From NCBI GenBank assembly GCA_900318175.1, contig ONJQ01000008.1, positions 29,173-93,172 on the forward strand: 64,000 nucleotides of DNA, read 5' to 3'. Below, one piece after another: positions 27,164-36,084 of the stretch. Below the pieces are notes generated by a model. It searched no databases and had not been told where the DNA came from. It saw only the letters and a program-made list of their open reading frames with translations. Position 1 is the stretch's first letter. Each line of letters begins with the position of its first letter. The translations under genes were made by a program, and so were the position numbers. The stretch comes from an uncultured Bacteroidales bacterium. Lineage in GTDB: Bacteria; Bacteroidota; Bacteroidia; Bacteroidales; P3.

Positions 27164-28206
27164 TAACGCAGGGGATCGGCTGTTAGTTCGTCATACTCTT
27201 TGCGGTTGCGGAGTATCTGACAGGCAAGATAGACGGCGCTACGGAATGACTGCTCGCTGGCTTTGTCCTTGCCCGCAATGTCGAAAGCGGTGCCGTGGGC
27301 AGGGGATGTGCGGACATAGGGCAGTCCGGCAGTGAAGTTGACACCCTCGGTGAAGGACATGAGTTTGAAGGGGATGAGACCCTGGTCGTGGTAAAGGGCC
27401 AGGACACCGTCGAACTTGTTGAACTCGCTGCTGCCGAAGAAGCCGTCGGAGGGATAGGGGCCGTAGGCAAGCACGCCTTTGCCCTGCACCTCGTCAATGA
27501 CGGGCTTGATGACGGTCTGGTCCTGATTGCCGATAACGCCGTTGTCGCCCGCGTGGGGGTCGAGAGCCAGGACGGCAATCTTGGGCATGGGGATACCGAA
27601 ATCGCGCTTCAGCGACTCGTTCATAAGCATAATCTTGTCGAAAAGGAGGTTGTGGGTGATGGCACCGGGCACATCCTTGAGGGCAAGGTGGTTGGTGACG
27701 ATACCGATGCGGATGCGGTCGCAGACCATTATCATAAGGCTGCTGCACCCGAATTGGTGGGAGAGGTACTCAGTATGGCCGGGGAAATCGAAGTCCGCGG
27801 ACTGGATGTTTTTCTTGCTGATGGGAGCGGTGACGAGGACGTCGACGTCGCCTTTCTTCAGGTCTTCGCAAGCACGCGAGAGGGAGAGGCGGGACTGCTC
27901 GCCAGCCACATCGGTCAGTTTGCCGACTTCGATTTTAACCTCCTCGTTAGTGAGGTTGACGACATTGAATTTGCGGTCGATGGCTTCGCTGGCATAGTGG
28001 ATGCCGTTGAACGTCATGTCCTGATGCATGGCAAGGAGTTTCTTGTGGTAAGAAGCCACCTTGGTGGAGCCATAGAGGATGGGGGTGCAAATGTCGTACA
28101 TGCGACTGTCGCTGAAGGTCTTTAAGATTACTTCGTAGCCAACCCCGTTGATGTCGCCCTGGGTGATGGCTAAGCGTATGCGAGTGTTGTTCTTTTTTTC
28201 TTCCAT
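27163..28206 (-). CDS. pdxA: 4-hydroxythreonine-4-phosphate dehydrogenase
   Basis: The 347-aa enzyme oxidises 4-phosphohydroxy-L-threonine in the DXP-dependent pathway to pyridoxal phosphate. Family motifs: ITQGDINGVGYEVI near the N-terminus, GHTEYLSHQFG (metal-binding His), DPHAGDNGVIG and YHDQGLIPFKL, then TSPAHGTAFDIAGK. The ATG at 28206 is preferred to the one at 28221 because the product then starts MEEKKNN like other family members. It overlaps polA by one base. Confidence 0.95.
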   Translation of the reverse strand: MEEKKNNTRIRLAITQGDINGVGYEVILKTFSDSRMYDICTPILYGSTKVASYHKKLLAMHQDMTFNGIHYASEAIDRKFNVVNLTNEEVKIEVGKLTDVAGEQSRLSLSRACEDLKKGDVDVLVTAPISKKNIQSADFDFPGHTEYLSHQFGCSSLMIMVCDRIRIGIVTNHLALKDVPGAITHNLLFDKIMLMNESLKRDFGIPMPKIAVLALDPHAGDNGVIGNQDQTVIKPVIDEVQGKGVLAYGPYPSDGFFGSSEFNKFDGVLALYHDQGLIPFKLMSFTEGVNFTAGLPYVRTSPAHGTAFDIAGKDKASEQSFRSAVYLACQILRNRKEYDELTADPLR

Positions 28207-28252
28207 TGTGGTATAATTCAAATTATTATTCGTGAATACATGTATTCATCAC

Positions 28253-29698
28253 TTATTTCTGAAGGATGTCATACGTCTGCAGGAAAGCGTAGAGCAGGCG
28301 GATGCCGTAGCCCGAGGCACCGTGAGCATAGTACTGCTGCTTCTTGGAGAAGTAGGCCACCCCTGCAATGTCGAGATGGATGTAGGGGGTTTTGCGGGCG
28401 AAATGGGCCAGGAACTTGCCAGCGGTGATGGCTCCGGCCTGGGCGATGCCGCAATTCTTGATGTCGGCAATCTCGGACTTGATAAGCTCGTCGTATTCGG
28501 GCCAGAAGGGGAATTCCACCAAACGCTCGTAGACTTTGTTGCCCACAATGCGGAGCAGGTTGAAGGCATTGTCGGCTCCCTGCTGCATGGCGGCAATGCC
28601 GTAGGTGCCGATGGCACGGACGGCAGCTCCCGTGAGGGTGGCGGCGTCGATGATGAGCTCGGGGTCGTACTTGCTGACGGCGTAGGCGATGGCGTCGGCA
28701 AGGATGATACGGCCCTCGGCGTCGGTGTTGATCACCTCCACCGTGGTGCCGTCGTACATGCGCAGGACATCATCGGCAGCATAGGCGTTGAAGCCCGGAC
28801 GGCTGTCGGTGAGGGGCAACAGAGCCACGATGTGCACTGGCAGATTGTTGGAGGCAGCGGCAAAGACCACGGAGGCCATGGTGGCAGCACCTGCCATGTC
28901 GGACTTCATCTCCTGCATATAGTCGTCCGGCTTCAGGTTGAGGCCGCCAGTGTCGTACATGATGCCTTTGCCCACCAAGGCGAGGGGCTTGGCGTTCACT
29001 GCGTCGGAGGGTTTGTATTCCAACACTACGAAACGGGGCTCGTCCACGCTGCCCTTGTTCACTGCCATCAGACCGCCCATGCGGAGCCACTCGATCTGCT
29101 TCTTGTCGAAGACGGTGCAACTGACCTTGGTCTCGGCAGCACGGTTCTGCAACTGAGTGGCAAAACGCTCGGCATTGAGGTCGGCCACAGGGGTGTTGAC
29201 CCAATCGCGGCACTGGCGGATACACTCCCAGAGGCGCACATTGCGTTCCAACTCCTCGGCAGTCAGGAAGCTCTGCTCAATCAGGAGGGTTTCGATGTGC
29301 GACGGTTTCTCGCTCTTGTAGCGGTCGAAGGTATAGTCGGCAAGGAACAGCCCTTCGGCAAAGGCCACCACCTCTTCGGGGATAACCCCTTCACCCGTGA
29401 GGGCCACAGCGGTCTGCTTGGCTTCGCGGAGCATGGTGACCACCTTGTCCGCACTGCGACGGAGGCGCTCCTGGGTCTGCTCAGCCACTCTCTCGCCATC
29501 GAAATTGACAATGAAAAGTCTGTAGGGCAAGCGGTCAAGCACTACCAGTGCGTCGACATCCTTCTCGCGGCAGCTTTTCAGGTACTCGATCTCGCGTTTG
29601 CTCAGCGGCAGGTTGCGTTCCGCAACCTCCGTTCCGTAAAGGAGGACAAGATTGCCCTCAAAATCCTTGGGGCTTATCTGTTCTATATTAAATTGCAT
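28253..29698 (-). CDS. pepA: M17 leucyl aminopeptidase
   Basis: A 481-aa cytosolic exopeptidase that removes N-terminal residues from peptides, forming hexamers with two metals per subunit. Conserved segments: LVGKGIMYDTGGLNLKP (Lys and Asp ligands), MKSDMAGAATM, and the family signature NTDAEGRIILADA, all in the C-terminal catalytic half (from about residue 240). The N-terminal 180 residues are the variable macro-like domain. Full length, and 46 bp before pdxA on the same strand. No signal peptide. Confidence 0.94.
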   Translation of the reverse strand: MQFNIEQISPKDFEGNLVLLYGTEVAERNLPLSKREIEYLKSCREKDVDALVVLDRLPYRLFIVNFDGERVAEQTQERLRRSADKVVTMLREAKQTAVALTGEGVIPEEVVAFAEGLFLADYTFDRYKSEKPSHIETLLIEQSFLTAEELERNVRLWECIRQCRDWVNTPVADLNAERFATQLQNRAAETKVSCTVFDKKQIEWLRMGGLMAVNKGSVDEPRFVVLEYKPSDAVNAKPLALVGKGIMYDTGGLNLKPDDYMQEMKSDMAGAATMASVVFAAASNNLPVHIVALLPLTDSRPGFNAYAADDVLRMYDGTTVEVINTDAEGRIILADAIAYAVSKYDPELIIDAATLTGAAVRAIGTYGIAAMQQGADNAFNLLRIVGNKVYERLVEFPFWPEYDELIKSEIADIKNCGIAQAGAITAGKFLAHFARKTPYIHLDIAGVAYFSKKQQYYAHGASGYGIRLLYAFLQTYDILQK

Positions 29699-29736
29699 CT
29701 TTATTTATATTTAGTCGATTTGTAGAATTAACGCGT

Positions 29737-31371
29737 TTACACATGCTTGATCAGTATTATCACCTTTCCCTTCGCTTTCAGCTCCTCCAGGGTCCGATAG
29801 AAACGGTCGCGCGACGGCACGTCCATCCATGCCGTGGGCTCGTCGAATATCAGCACCGGAGCGTCGCTGTACAGCTGTCGGGCCAAGGCTATGCGCTGCC
29901 ACTGCCCCATGCTGAGCTCCTCGCCGTCGTCGAACATACGGCCCAGCGGCGTCTGGTAGCCCTTGGGCAGCCGTTCTATGTACTTGTCCACGCCGGCAAG
30001 CTCCGCCACCTTCTTCACCCTTGCGCTGTCATGGCGCGAGATGTCGCCGAAAGCGATATTCTCCTCGGCGGTGCAATAGAAACGGACATAGTCCTGAAAT
30101 ATTGCCCCGATGCCGCGACGCAATTCGCGCAGGTCGTACTGACGCACGTCCACACCGTCAATCAGCACTGCTCCCTTGTCAGTGTCGTACAGGCGCAGCA
30201 GCAGCTTCAGCAGGGTCGTCTTGCCGAAACCGTTCTCACCCTCTATCTGCGTCACTTCACCGGCTCGTGCCGTCAGGTTAAAATGGCTCAGCACATCACG
30301 CTGCATCTTGGGGTAGCGGAACGTAATGTCGCGGAACTCCACCGTGCTCACTCGCTTGGGGAAGGGCTTCGGCTGAGGTACGTTCACAATGGTCGGCTCC
30401 AAGTCTAAGAACTCAAACAGGTTGCCGATGAAAAGCCTGTTGTCGTACAAGCTCGTTATGCTGCTCACCAGACCGGACAGCGCCGTCTGCCCGCGGCGGA
30501 ACGCCTCGAACAGGGCAACAAACGAACCTGTGCTGACCACACCCTTCGTAGCGCTCGCTATCAGAATCATGGTCACAAAAAACAGCGCCGCCGTCTCCAC
30601 CACGGCACAGGCTGCGTCGTAGCAGCCCAACCGCCGCGAAATCCTTATCAAGTCCTTCACCAACGACTTGCGTATCTTCACAAACCGCTCCCTGAAGTAA
30701 GGCGCCAGACCGAAGGTGCGCATCTCCTTGGCATAGTCGCGACCACCCAGCAATGCAGTGTAATAGTTGGTGCGACGATAGTTCTGCGTATTGCTGCGGC
30801 GGAAAGCGTATATCTTTCTCGCCTTTATCACCCTCACCACAAACGACGGCATCACCGCCGCCACCATCACCACGATTATCCAGCCGGACACAGTGCAAAG
30901 GATGGCCACAATGCCTCCAATCGTAATCACCGACCCCAACAGGCTCATAAAGCCGTTCAGAATCTGTATGGGGCGGTAGGAAGCCTCCTGCTGGGCGCGG
31001 TGGTAAGTGTCATGATACTCAGGGTTGTCGAAATAAGACATATCCAATCTGGCGGACTGTGCCTGCATCCGCTCGCTGATATAGTCCACCAGCCTCTGGG
31101 ACATGATGTCGTTGTTCACGCCGTTCAGCACCCCCACGATACGGGACAGCAGCGAGATGCCGCAGAACAGCGCCAACGACGTGAAGATAGTCAACTTGAT
31201 GCCGAGGAACTCGGCGGGTTCACCCGTATTCACCGAGTCCACCATAAACTTCAGGACATACAAATTGCACAGCGGCAAGACATTCAACACAACCACATAA
31301 ACAATCCGCAGCCAGAAAGCCCTGCGGTTGCAGAGCCTTATCATATTCAGTGCCTTGAAAATCTGTTTCAT
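29737..31371 (-). CDS. ABC exporter, fused permease and ATPase
   Basis: A 544-aa half-transporter. The first 320 residues hold six predicted membrane helices (LRIVYVVVLNVLPLCNLYVL, IGGIVAILCTVSGWIIVVMV and others). The ATPase domain has Walker A GENGFGKTTLL, signature LSMGQWQRIALAR and Walker B VLIFDEPTAWMD, followed by the H-loop near the very C-terminus (IILIKHV). The C-terminus is short: the protein ends just after the H-loop. Members act as homodimers exporting lipids, peptides or drugs; the substrate is unknown here. Spacing to neighbours suggests it is independent of pepA. Confidence 0.9.
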   Translation of the reverse strand: MKQIFKALNMIRLCNRRAFWLRIVYVVVLNVLPLCNLYVLKFMVDSVNTGEPAEFLGIKLTIFTSLALFCGISLLSRIVGVLNGVNNDIMSQRLVDYISERMQAQSARLDMSYFDNPEYHDTYHRAQQEASYRPIQILNGFMSLLGSVITIGGIVAILCTVSGWIIVVMVAAVMPSFVVRVIKARKIYAFRRSNTQNYRRTNYYTALLGGRDYAKEMRTFGLAPYFRERFVKIRKSLVKDLIRISRRLGCYDAACAVVETAALFFVTMILIASATKGVVSTGSFVALFEAFRRGQTALSGLVSSITSLYDNRLFIGNLFEFLDLEPTIVNVPQPKPFPKRVSTVEFRDITFRYPKMQRDVLSHFNLTARAGEVTQIEGENGFGKTTLLKLLLRLYDTDKGAVLIDGVDVRQYDLRELRRGIGAIFQDYVRFYCTAEENIAFGDISRHDSARVKKVAELAGVDKYIERLPKGYQTPLGRMFDDGEELSMGQWQRIALARQLYSDAPVLIFDEPTAWMDVPSRDRFYRTLEELKAKGKVIILIKHV

Positions 31372-31405
31372 CCTATCTTATTGTATTTTTTATTTCGATT
31401 AACAC

Positions 31406-31699
31406 TCACACATTCAGGAACACAATTTTTTGAACCACCCTTCGGCCCAACTGCTCGTTGATTTTGTCCACCAGCGAGTCACGTCTAAACCACAACTCAT
31501 GCCTCAACGCCGGGGATGCCACACTGAGGGCCAGCGTCCCATCCTTGAACGACACCTTCCACGTCAGCCGGCTAATCAGGTCACCCACCACCCGCTCATA
31601 CACACTCTTCACCTCCAACTCCGTCACAGCCTCCTCCATGTCCAACCGGCGGTAGGCCCGTTTCAGCAACTCCTGCAAAGTATGTTCGTTACTATACAT
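31406..31699 (-). CDS. DUF721 (DciA-like) protein
   Basis: A 97-aa protein of the DUF721 family. DciA, the characterised member, helps load the replicative helicase in many bacteria. Family features: an N-terminal helical lead (LQELLKRAYRRLDMEE), the VYERVVGDLISRLTWKVSFKDGTL-like core and the strand LALSVASPALRHEL. It follows recF by 35 bp on the same strand, the usual recF-DUF721 neighbourhood. It is shorter than DciA of Proteobacteria, as is normal in Bacteroidota. Confidence 0.82.
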   Translation of the reverse strand: MYSNEHTLQELLKRAYRRLDMEEAVTELEVKSVYERVVGDLISRLTWKVSFKDGTLALSVASPALRHELWFRRDSLVDKINEQLGRRVVQKIVFLNV

Positions 31700-31734
31700 C
31701 TCCTTGGATAAAATTATGTTGTGGCAATGAGTTT

Positions 31735-32868
31735 TTAATTTGTTGCGGTAATTTGTTGCGGTTCATTGCCGTCCACTTTGAAGATTCGGTGTTCCACCTG
31801 AGGGATGGTCTCAAACACTCCCTCCACCCTTCCGGGCTGCGTGTCAGTAAGAAACACCTGCCCGAAACGGTCGCTTCCCACCAGCTCCACGAGCTGCGTC
31901 ACCCGCACCATATCCAGCTTGTCAAACACATCGTCCAGCAGCAGTATCGGCTTCACGCCGCCGTGGCGGTAGATATACTCAAACTGAGCCAGCTTCAGAG
32001 CCAGCACAAAAGTCTTCTGCTGTCCCTGCGAGCCATACCTTCTCACAGCCATGTCGCCCACCATCAGCTCCACATCGTCCCTGTGCGGCCCTACGGTGGT
32101 GAACAGAGCCTGCCTGTCGCGCGTGCGGGCAGCGGCCAGCTGCTGCGCCAAGGGTGTCTCACGGTCGGCCACGTAGGTTATCACCCCATGCTCACGACCG
32201 TCAGTAATCCATGCGTAGTAATCGTCAAACAGCGGCACGAAATCCTTAAAGAACTGTACCCTTCCGCTCCTCAGTGCCTCGCCATGCCTGACCAGCTGTT
32301 CATCCCACACGCCAATCTGGCCCTCGTCCCAGCTGCCCTCTTCCCAGAAGAGTTTCAGCAGTCGGTTGCGCTGTTCCACGGCGCGGCTGTACTGCAGCAG
32401 GTGGTCAAGATAACCCCTGTCCGTCTGCGACAGCACCCCGTCCACAAACTTGCGCCTCACTTCGCTCCCCTCCATGATGATGCCCTGGTCGTAGGGCGAC
32501 ACCATCACTAACGGCAGCCGTCCGATATGCTCGCCCAGCGTCTTGCACACCTTCCCGTTCCACTTCATCTGCTTCGGCTGACCCTTGCGGCACACACACG
32601 ACGCCATCACCTCTTCACCCCTGCCTCCCCGTTCTGCACCCATGGCATAGCGACCGTGCACGGCAAAGAAGTCCTCGCCGCGCTTGATATTGGGCATGTC
32701 GCCGCTCCCTCGGCTGCTCTTGCAGAATGAAAGATAGTACATTGCATCCAACAAATTCGTCTTCCCTGCCCCGTTGTTGCCGACAAAGCAATTCACATTC
32801 GGGCAGAAATCAACATCAACGTCGCTGTACGACTTGAAGTTACACGCTTTCAAATTAGTCAAATGCAT
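31735..32868 (-). CDS. recF: DNA replication and repair protein RecF
   Basis: A 377-aa SMC-like ATPase that helps load RecA at gaps through RecOR. Walker A is VGNNGAGKTNLLDAMYYL near residue 30, the ABC-like signature is GSQGQQKTFVLALKLAQ and Walker B is PILLLDDVFDKLD, with the arm between. Start MHLTNLKACNFKSYSDVDV is the canonical RecF N-terminus. It is the first gene of a pair with DUF721. Confidence 0.96.
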   Translation of the reverse strand: MHLTNLKACNFKSYSDVDVDFCPNVNCFVGNNGAGKTNLLDAMYYLSFCKSSRGSGDMPNIKRGEDFFAVHGRYAMGAERGGRGEEVMASCVCRKGQPKQMKWNGKVCKTLGEHIGRLPLVMVSPYDQGIIMEGSEVRRKFVDGVLSQTDRGYLDHLLQYSRAVEQRNRLLKLFWEEGSWDEGQIGVWDEQLVRHGEALRSGRVQFFKDFVPLFDDYYAWITDGREHGVITYVADRETPLAQQLAAARTRDRQALFTTVGPHRDDVELMVGDMAVRRYGSQGQQKTFVLALKLAQFEYIYRHGGVKPILLLDDVFDKLDMVRVTQLVELVGSDRFGQVFLTDTQPGRVEGVFETIPQVEHRIFKVDGNEPQQITATN

Positions 32869-32955
32869 CTTTATCTTATTATCAGTTTCAATGTATGCAA
32901 ACGTAAATCATTTAACGAATCGACACCATGTCGGATTCATGCAATCTTATCTTCA

Positions 32956-33852
32956 TCACCAGCGGAGGTTCTCCGCCACAGCCTCCATCAGCCAGCGCGG
33001 CGTACTTGTCGCGCCCGTTATGCCGATTCTTTCAGCACCCACCGCTCTCAGCTGCTCCTTCACGCCCTCCACCTCTTCGGGGCCATACACCAAGTATGTC
33101 CTCGGCTGCACACGGCGGCAGTACTCGTACAGGTAATGCCCATTGCTGCTGCCCTGCCCACTCACAAAAAGCACTGCATCCACCCCTCGGGCAAACTCTT
33201 CCAACCGCGTGGCGCGGTTGGCCACTCGGCTGCAGATTGTATTGTAGGCCACAAAGAAGTCCTCCTCCTCTGGCCCTTTCTTTCCCCAGTGTTTGTCAAT
33301 GCCCCTCTTCACGTTCTCAATCAGGCGGGCATACTCCTCGCGGCTCTTCGTCGTCTGGGAATACAGGCGGATGGGTCTTCCAAAGTCTATCCCATCCAAA
33401 TCCTCAGCACTGCTCACCACCACGGCATTCCCCTCCGTCTGTCCGCACAGCCCCACCACCTCAGCATGTCCCGGTTTGCCCAGAATCACCACCTGTCCAC
33501 CGCGGCGGCACATCTCCTCATAGCCCTTCCTGATTCTCTGTTGCAGGGCAAGGACTATGGGGCATGTCGCGTCGATCAGCTCCACGCCCGACGCCTTGGC
33601 TTCGGCATAGGTCGAGGGCGGTTCCCCGTGGGCGCGTATCAGCACCCTGGGTCGCGAAGCGTCCCTCACGTCGCCCAGCCTGTCTATCACCTCAAGTCCC
33701 TTGTCGCGCAGCCGTGCCACCTCGGCGTTGTTGTGCACAATATCGCCCAGGCAGTACAGTCTTCCTGCGTGCTTCAACTCCTCCTCGGCAGTGCTTATAG
33801 CCCGCACCACCCCGAAACAGAAACCGGCATTATCGTCTATAACTATATCCAT
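32956..33852 (-). CDS. ispH: 4-hydroxy-3-methylbut-2-enyl diphosphate reductase
   Basis: A 298-aa iron-sulfur enzyme for the last step of the MEP pathway to isopentenyl and dimethylallyl diphosphate. The three cluster cysteines are in NAGFCFGVVRAI, DATCPIVL and YNTICSRVANRAT. Other family residues: RAHGEPP and GKPGHAEVVGLCGQ with conserved His, and VSGQGSSNGHYLYE. The ATG at 33852 (MDIVIDDNAGFCFGV) is preferred to the frame extension to 33867. The gap to the M23 gene contains only an AT-rich inverted repeat. Confidence 0.95.
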   Translation of the reverse strand: MDIVIDDNAGFCFGVVRAISTAEEELKHAGRLYCLGDIVHNNAEVARLRDKGLEVIDRLGDVRDASRPRVLIRAHGEPPSTYAEAKASGVELIDATCPIVLALQQRIRKGYEEMCRRGGQVVILGKPGHAEVVGLCGQTEGNAVVVSSAEDLDGIDFGRPIRLYSQTTKSREEYARLIENVKRGIDKHWGKKGPEEEDFFVAYNTICSRVANRATRLEEFARGVDAVLFVSGQGSSNGHYLYEYCRRVQPRTYLVYGPEEVEGVKEQLRAVGAERIGITGATSTPRWLMEAVAENLRW

Positions 33853-33873
33853 CTTCAAAATCAACAATCAATA

Positions 33874-33930
33874 ATTAAAAATTAAAACACGTCGCCACGA
33901 CTTTATTTTTAATTTTTAATTCTTAATTCA
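33874..33930. repeat. AT-rich inverted repeat between ispH and M23 gene
   Basis: ATTAAAAATTAAAA is mirrored by TTTTTAATTTTTAAT across a 20-base GC-richer centre. It could be a weak bidirectional terminator. Confidence 0.5.
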
Positions 33931-34899
33931 ACTCAGGCATTGGTTCTCGGCGTACGAGGCTTCCAAAACTTCGTCATACTCTTCCGGGGTCAAGTCGTTG
34001 AAGAAGTAGTACACCGGGTTCACCTTCTGTCCGTTCTGTATCACCTCGTAGTGCAGGTGGTATCCTTGGGACAGGCCTGTGCGTCCCACGGTGCCGACCA
34101 CCGTGCCGCGCTTCACCTTCTCCCCCTCGCGCACCTTCACATCCTGCAGGTGGGCATAGAGTGTCTTGAACCCGTAGCCGTGGTCCACCACCACGCAAAC
34201 GCCATAGCCGCCCAATCCCGCACCACGCCCCGCAGTGGTCACCCGGCCATCCGCCGTGGCATGGACGGGCGTGCCCGGCTGTGCCGAGAGGTCTACGCCC
34301 GTGTGCATGCGGCGATAGTGCAAGATGGGGTGATACCTCATGCCGTAGCCGCTCACCATCCGGCAGTTCACCTTACTGATGGGCATAATGGCCGGCATAT
34401 GGGCCATGCGCTCCTTTTTGGTACCGGCCATACGGTGGATCTCGTCCAGCGAGAGCGACTGTGCATACAGCCGCTGCTCCAACTCCTCCACACGCTGCAT
34501 CGTCCCCACTATCAGGCTGCTCGATGCTCGGCCCTCCCAGCGGCTGTAGTCTCCGCCGGTAGTCCTCCGGCGCTCCTCAGGCACTGGCTTCGCGCCAAAG
34601 ATGGTGCGGTACACCGTACTGTCGCGCTCTTCGATGTCCGCCAGCACCTTCTCCGCACGGTCCATGTCGCGGTTCAACACCTCCAGGGCATGGTGACACT
34701 CGCGCACATCGGCACGCAGCATGCGCTCCTGTGGCGACCCCAGCCAGCTGCCCACGGCAAAGGCCACGCCCACGCCTGCCACAACACCCGGCAACACCGT
34801 CGTCACCGCGCGCCGCAGTCGGTCGCGCCACGTAGCCTCCACACGCTCATACGACAGCGTATGGGGGTTGAACCGATACACATACCGTTTCCTCTTCAC
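33928..34899 (-). CDS. M23-family murein metallopeptidase
   Basis: A 323-aa inner-membrane-anchored protein. One membrane helix lies near residues 33-50 (VLPGVVAGVGVAFAVGSWL), followed by a coiled region and the LytM/M23 domain (about 185-310). Zinc ligands are in the HTGVDLS (HxxxD) and YHLHYEV (HxH) motifs, with KTLYAHL between. Such enzymes cut peptidoglycan cross-links in the periplasm or regulate amidases. Bacteroidota members with this layout are common near lpdA or rod-shape genes. All metal ligands are present, so it is probably active. Confidence 0.9.
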   Translation of the reverse strand: MKRKRYVYRFNPHTLSYERVEATWRDRLRRAVTTVLPGVVAGVGVAFAVGSWLGSPQERMLRADVRECHHALEVLNRDMDRAEKVLADIEERDSTVYRTIFGAKPVPEERRRTTGGDYSRWEGRASSSLIVGTMQRVEELEQRLYAQSLSLDEIHRMAGTKKERMAHMPAIMPISKVNCRMVSGYGMRYHPILHYRRMHTGVDLSAQPGTPVHATADGRVTTAGRGAGLGGYGVCVVVDHGYGFKTLYAHLQDVKVREGEKVKRGTVVGTVGRTGLSQGYHLHYEVIQNGQKVNPVYYFFNDLTPEEYDEVLEASYAENQCLS

Positions 34900-34909
34900 T
34901 CTTCACCCT

Positions 34910-36043
34910 TCACTTTCCGCTCTTCAACTCTTCCTGGTAGCGATTAATCTCTTTCACAAAAGCCTTCAACGACTTGAAGTCGCGCACATAGTAGCGCAGA
35001 CTCAATTCGGGAACATAAAGCTCACCCACTACACGCTCTCTCAGTTTGTTCTCCTCTTCCATCTCGTTCAGTGCCTTCGTGTCCTTGTTCACCAACAGGC
35101 CGTCGCCGAATTGTTCATAGTTGCGGCGGTGGATGTGGGTGGACACGTCGGACGTGTTCTCACGGTCATAGTAGCTGTCTATCACCATGTTCGACACCAT
35201 ATCGTAGGGCACTTCGCGATACAGGAAGGTCAACTCCCGCAGGTCGTGGGTGGTGAAGTCCACACCGTCCTTGGCCTTCAAGAAGAAATCGGGATACAAG
35301 AAATATTTGTAGCCCTCGGCGTCTCGCATCATGGGCGTCATCAAGGGGGCCTGAACGTAATCGAAGATTCCAAGGTCGAAATAGACCTGCACAAACGACG
35401 ACTCCAAACCGGTGTAGTTGGTCCTCACGCTCCAGATGCGGTGGCTGGCGGCCACCTGTGTGAAGGCCACTACCACACCGCCGAAATGCTGGTAGCGTTC
35501 CTCGCTGCAGAGGTCTGGCACATGCAGCTGAATGTCGCGCACGTCGTGGCCCAAGCGGGCAATCTTCGACTTGTAGCTGGACATCACGTGTGTCTGATAC
35601 GACGTCAGGCGGTGGCGGCTGTGTGCCAACTCCTTGATGCCGTTAATAATGCGCTCGGCCTCTTCGGCTTCTCTGGCCATGGGCAGCACGTTGGCGTATG
35701 ACTCAAGGATGGTATCACGCCATTTGTCGTTGTTTCCGGCACTCTGGGCGGCCTCGACACGAGCCAACTCGCTTTTGAAGTCAAACTCCTTGCCGCGGAC
35801 CATGTCCAAATAGGTGGGTATCAACTTGGCGCGCTCGTTCTGGCAAAAGGCCTTATAGGTGCGGCTCGAACTGTTGCGGACAAAGAACCCCGTTCCGGGA
35901 CTGCCGCTCTCTACATACTGACCGGATTTGTAGGACGATTCATACTTTCCCCTGATGCCAAATAATGTCGGGGTATAGTGGTTGGACACCCACACACTCA
36001 GCCCTCTCGCCACTTTCTTTCTGCTTTTTGGAAACAATTTCAT
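34910..36043 (-). CDS. Unknown 377-aa protein upstream of the M23 gene
   Basis: No family recognised. Starts MKLFPKSRKKVARGLSVWVS; there is no good signal peptide or membrane helix. The sequence is mixed alpha/beta with regular charged helices (ELARVEAAQSAGNNDKWRD, MAREAEEAERIINGIKELA) and an aromatic-rich second half (SFVQVYFDLGIFDYV, YKYFLYPDFFLKAKDG). Cys residues are few. It lies between the M23 peptidase (10 bp) and lpdA (42 bp) on the same strand. Codon use equals the housekeeping neighbours, so it is probably an old resident and not a recent import. Confidence 0.75.
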   Translation of the reverse strand: MKLFPKSRKKVARGLSVWVSNHYTPTLFGIRGKYESSYKSGQYVESGSPGTGFFVRNSSSRTYKAFCQNERAKLIPTYLDMVRGKEFDFKSELARVEAAQSAGNNDKWRDTILESYANVLPMAREAEEAERIINGIKELAHSRHRLTSYQTHVMSSYKSKIARLGHDVRDIQLHVPDLCSEERYQHFGGVVVAFTQVAASHRIWSVRTNYTGLESSFVQVYFDLGIFDYVQAPLMTPMMRDAEGYKYFLYPDFFLKAKDGVDFTTHDLRELTFLYREVPYDMVSNMVIDSYYDRENTSDVSTHIHRRNYEQFGDGLLVNKDTKALNEMEEENKLRERVVGELYVPELSLRYYVRDFKSLKAFVKEINRYQEELKSGK

Positions 36044-36084
36044 AACAGCATGTTTATTAGTGGAATAATTTCATTTTAAACGCA

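Noticed and set aside
25073-27166. 697-codon plus-strand frame opposite polA
   Set aside because: Antisense shadow of polA with a Gly/Val/Glu/Asp-rich, unnatural composition.
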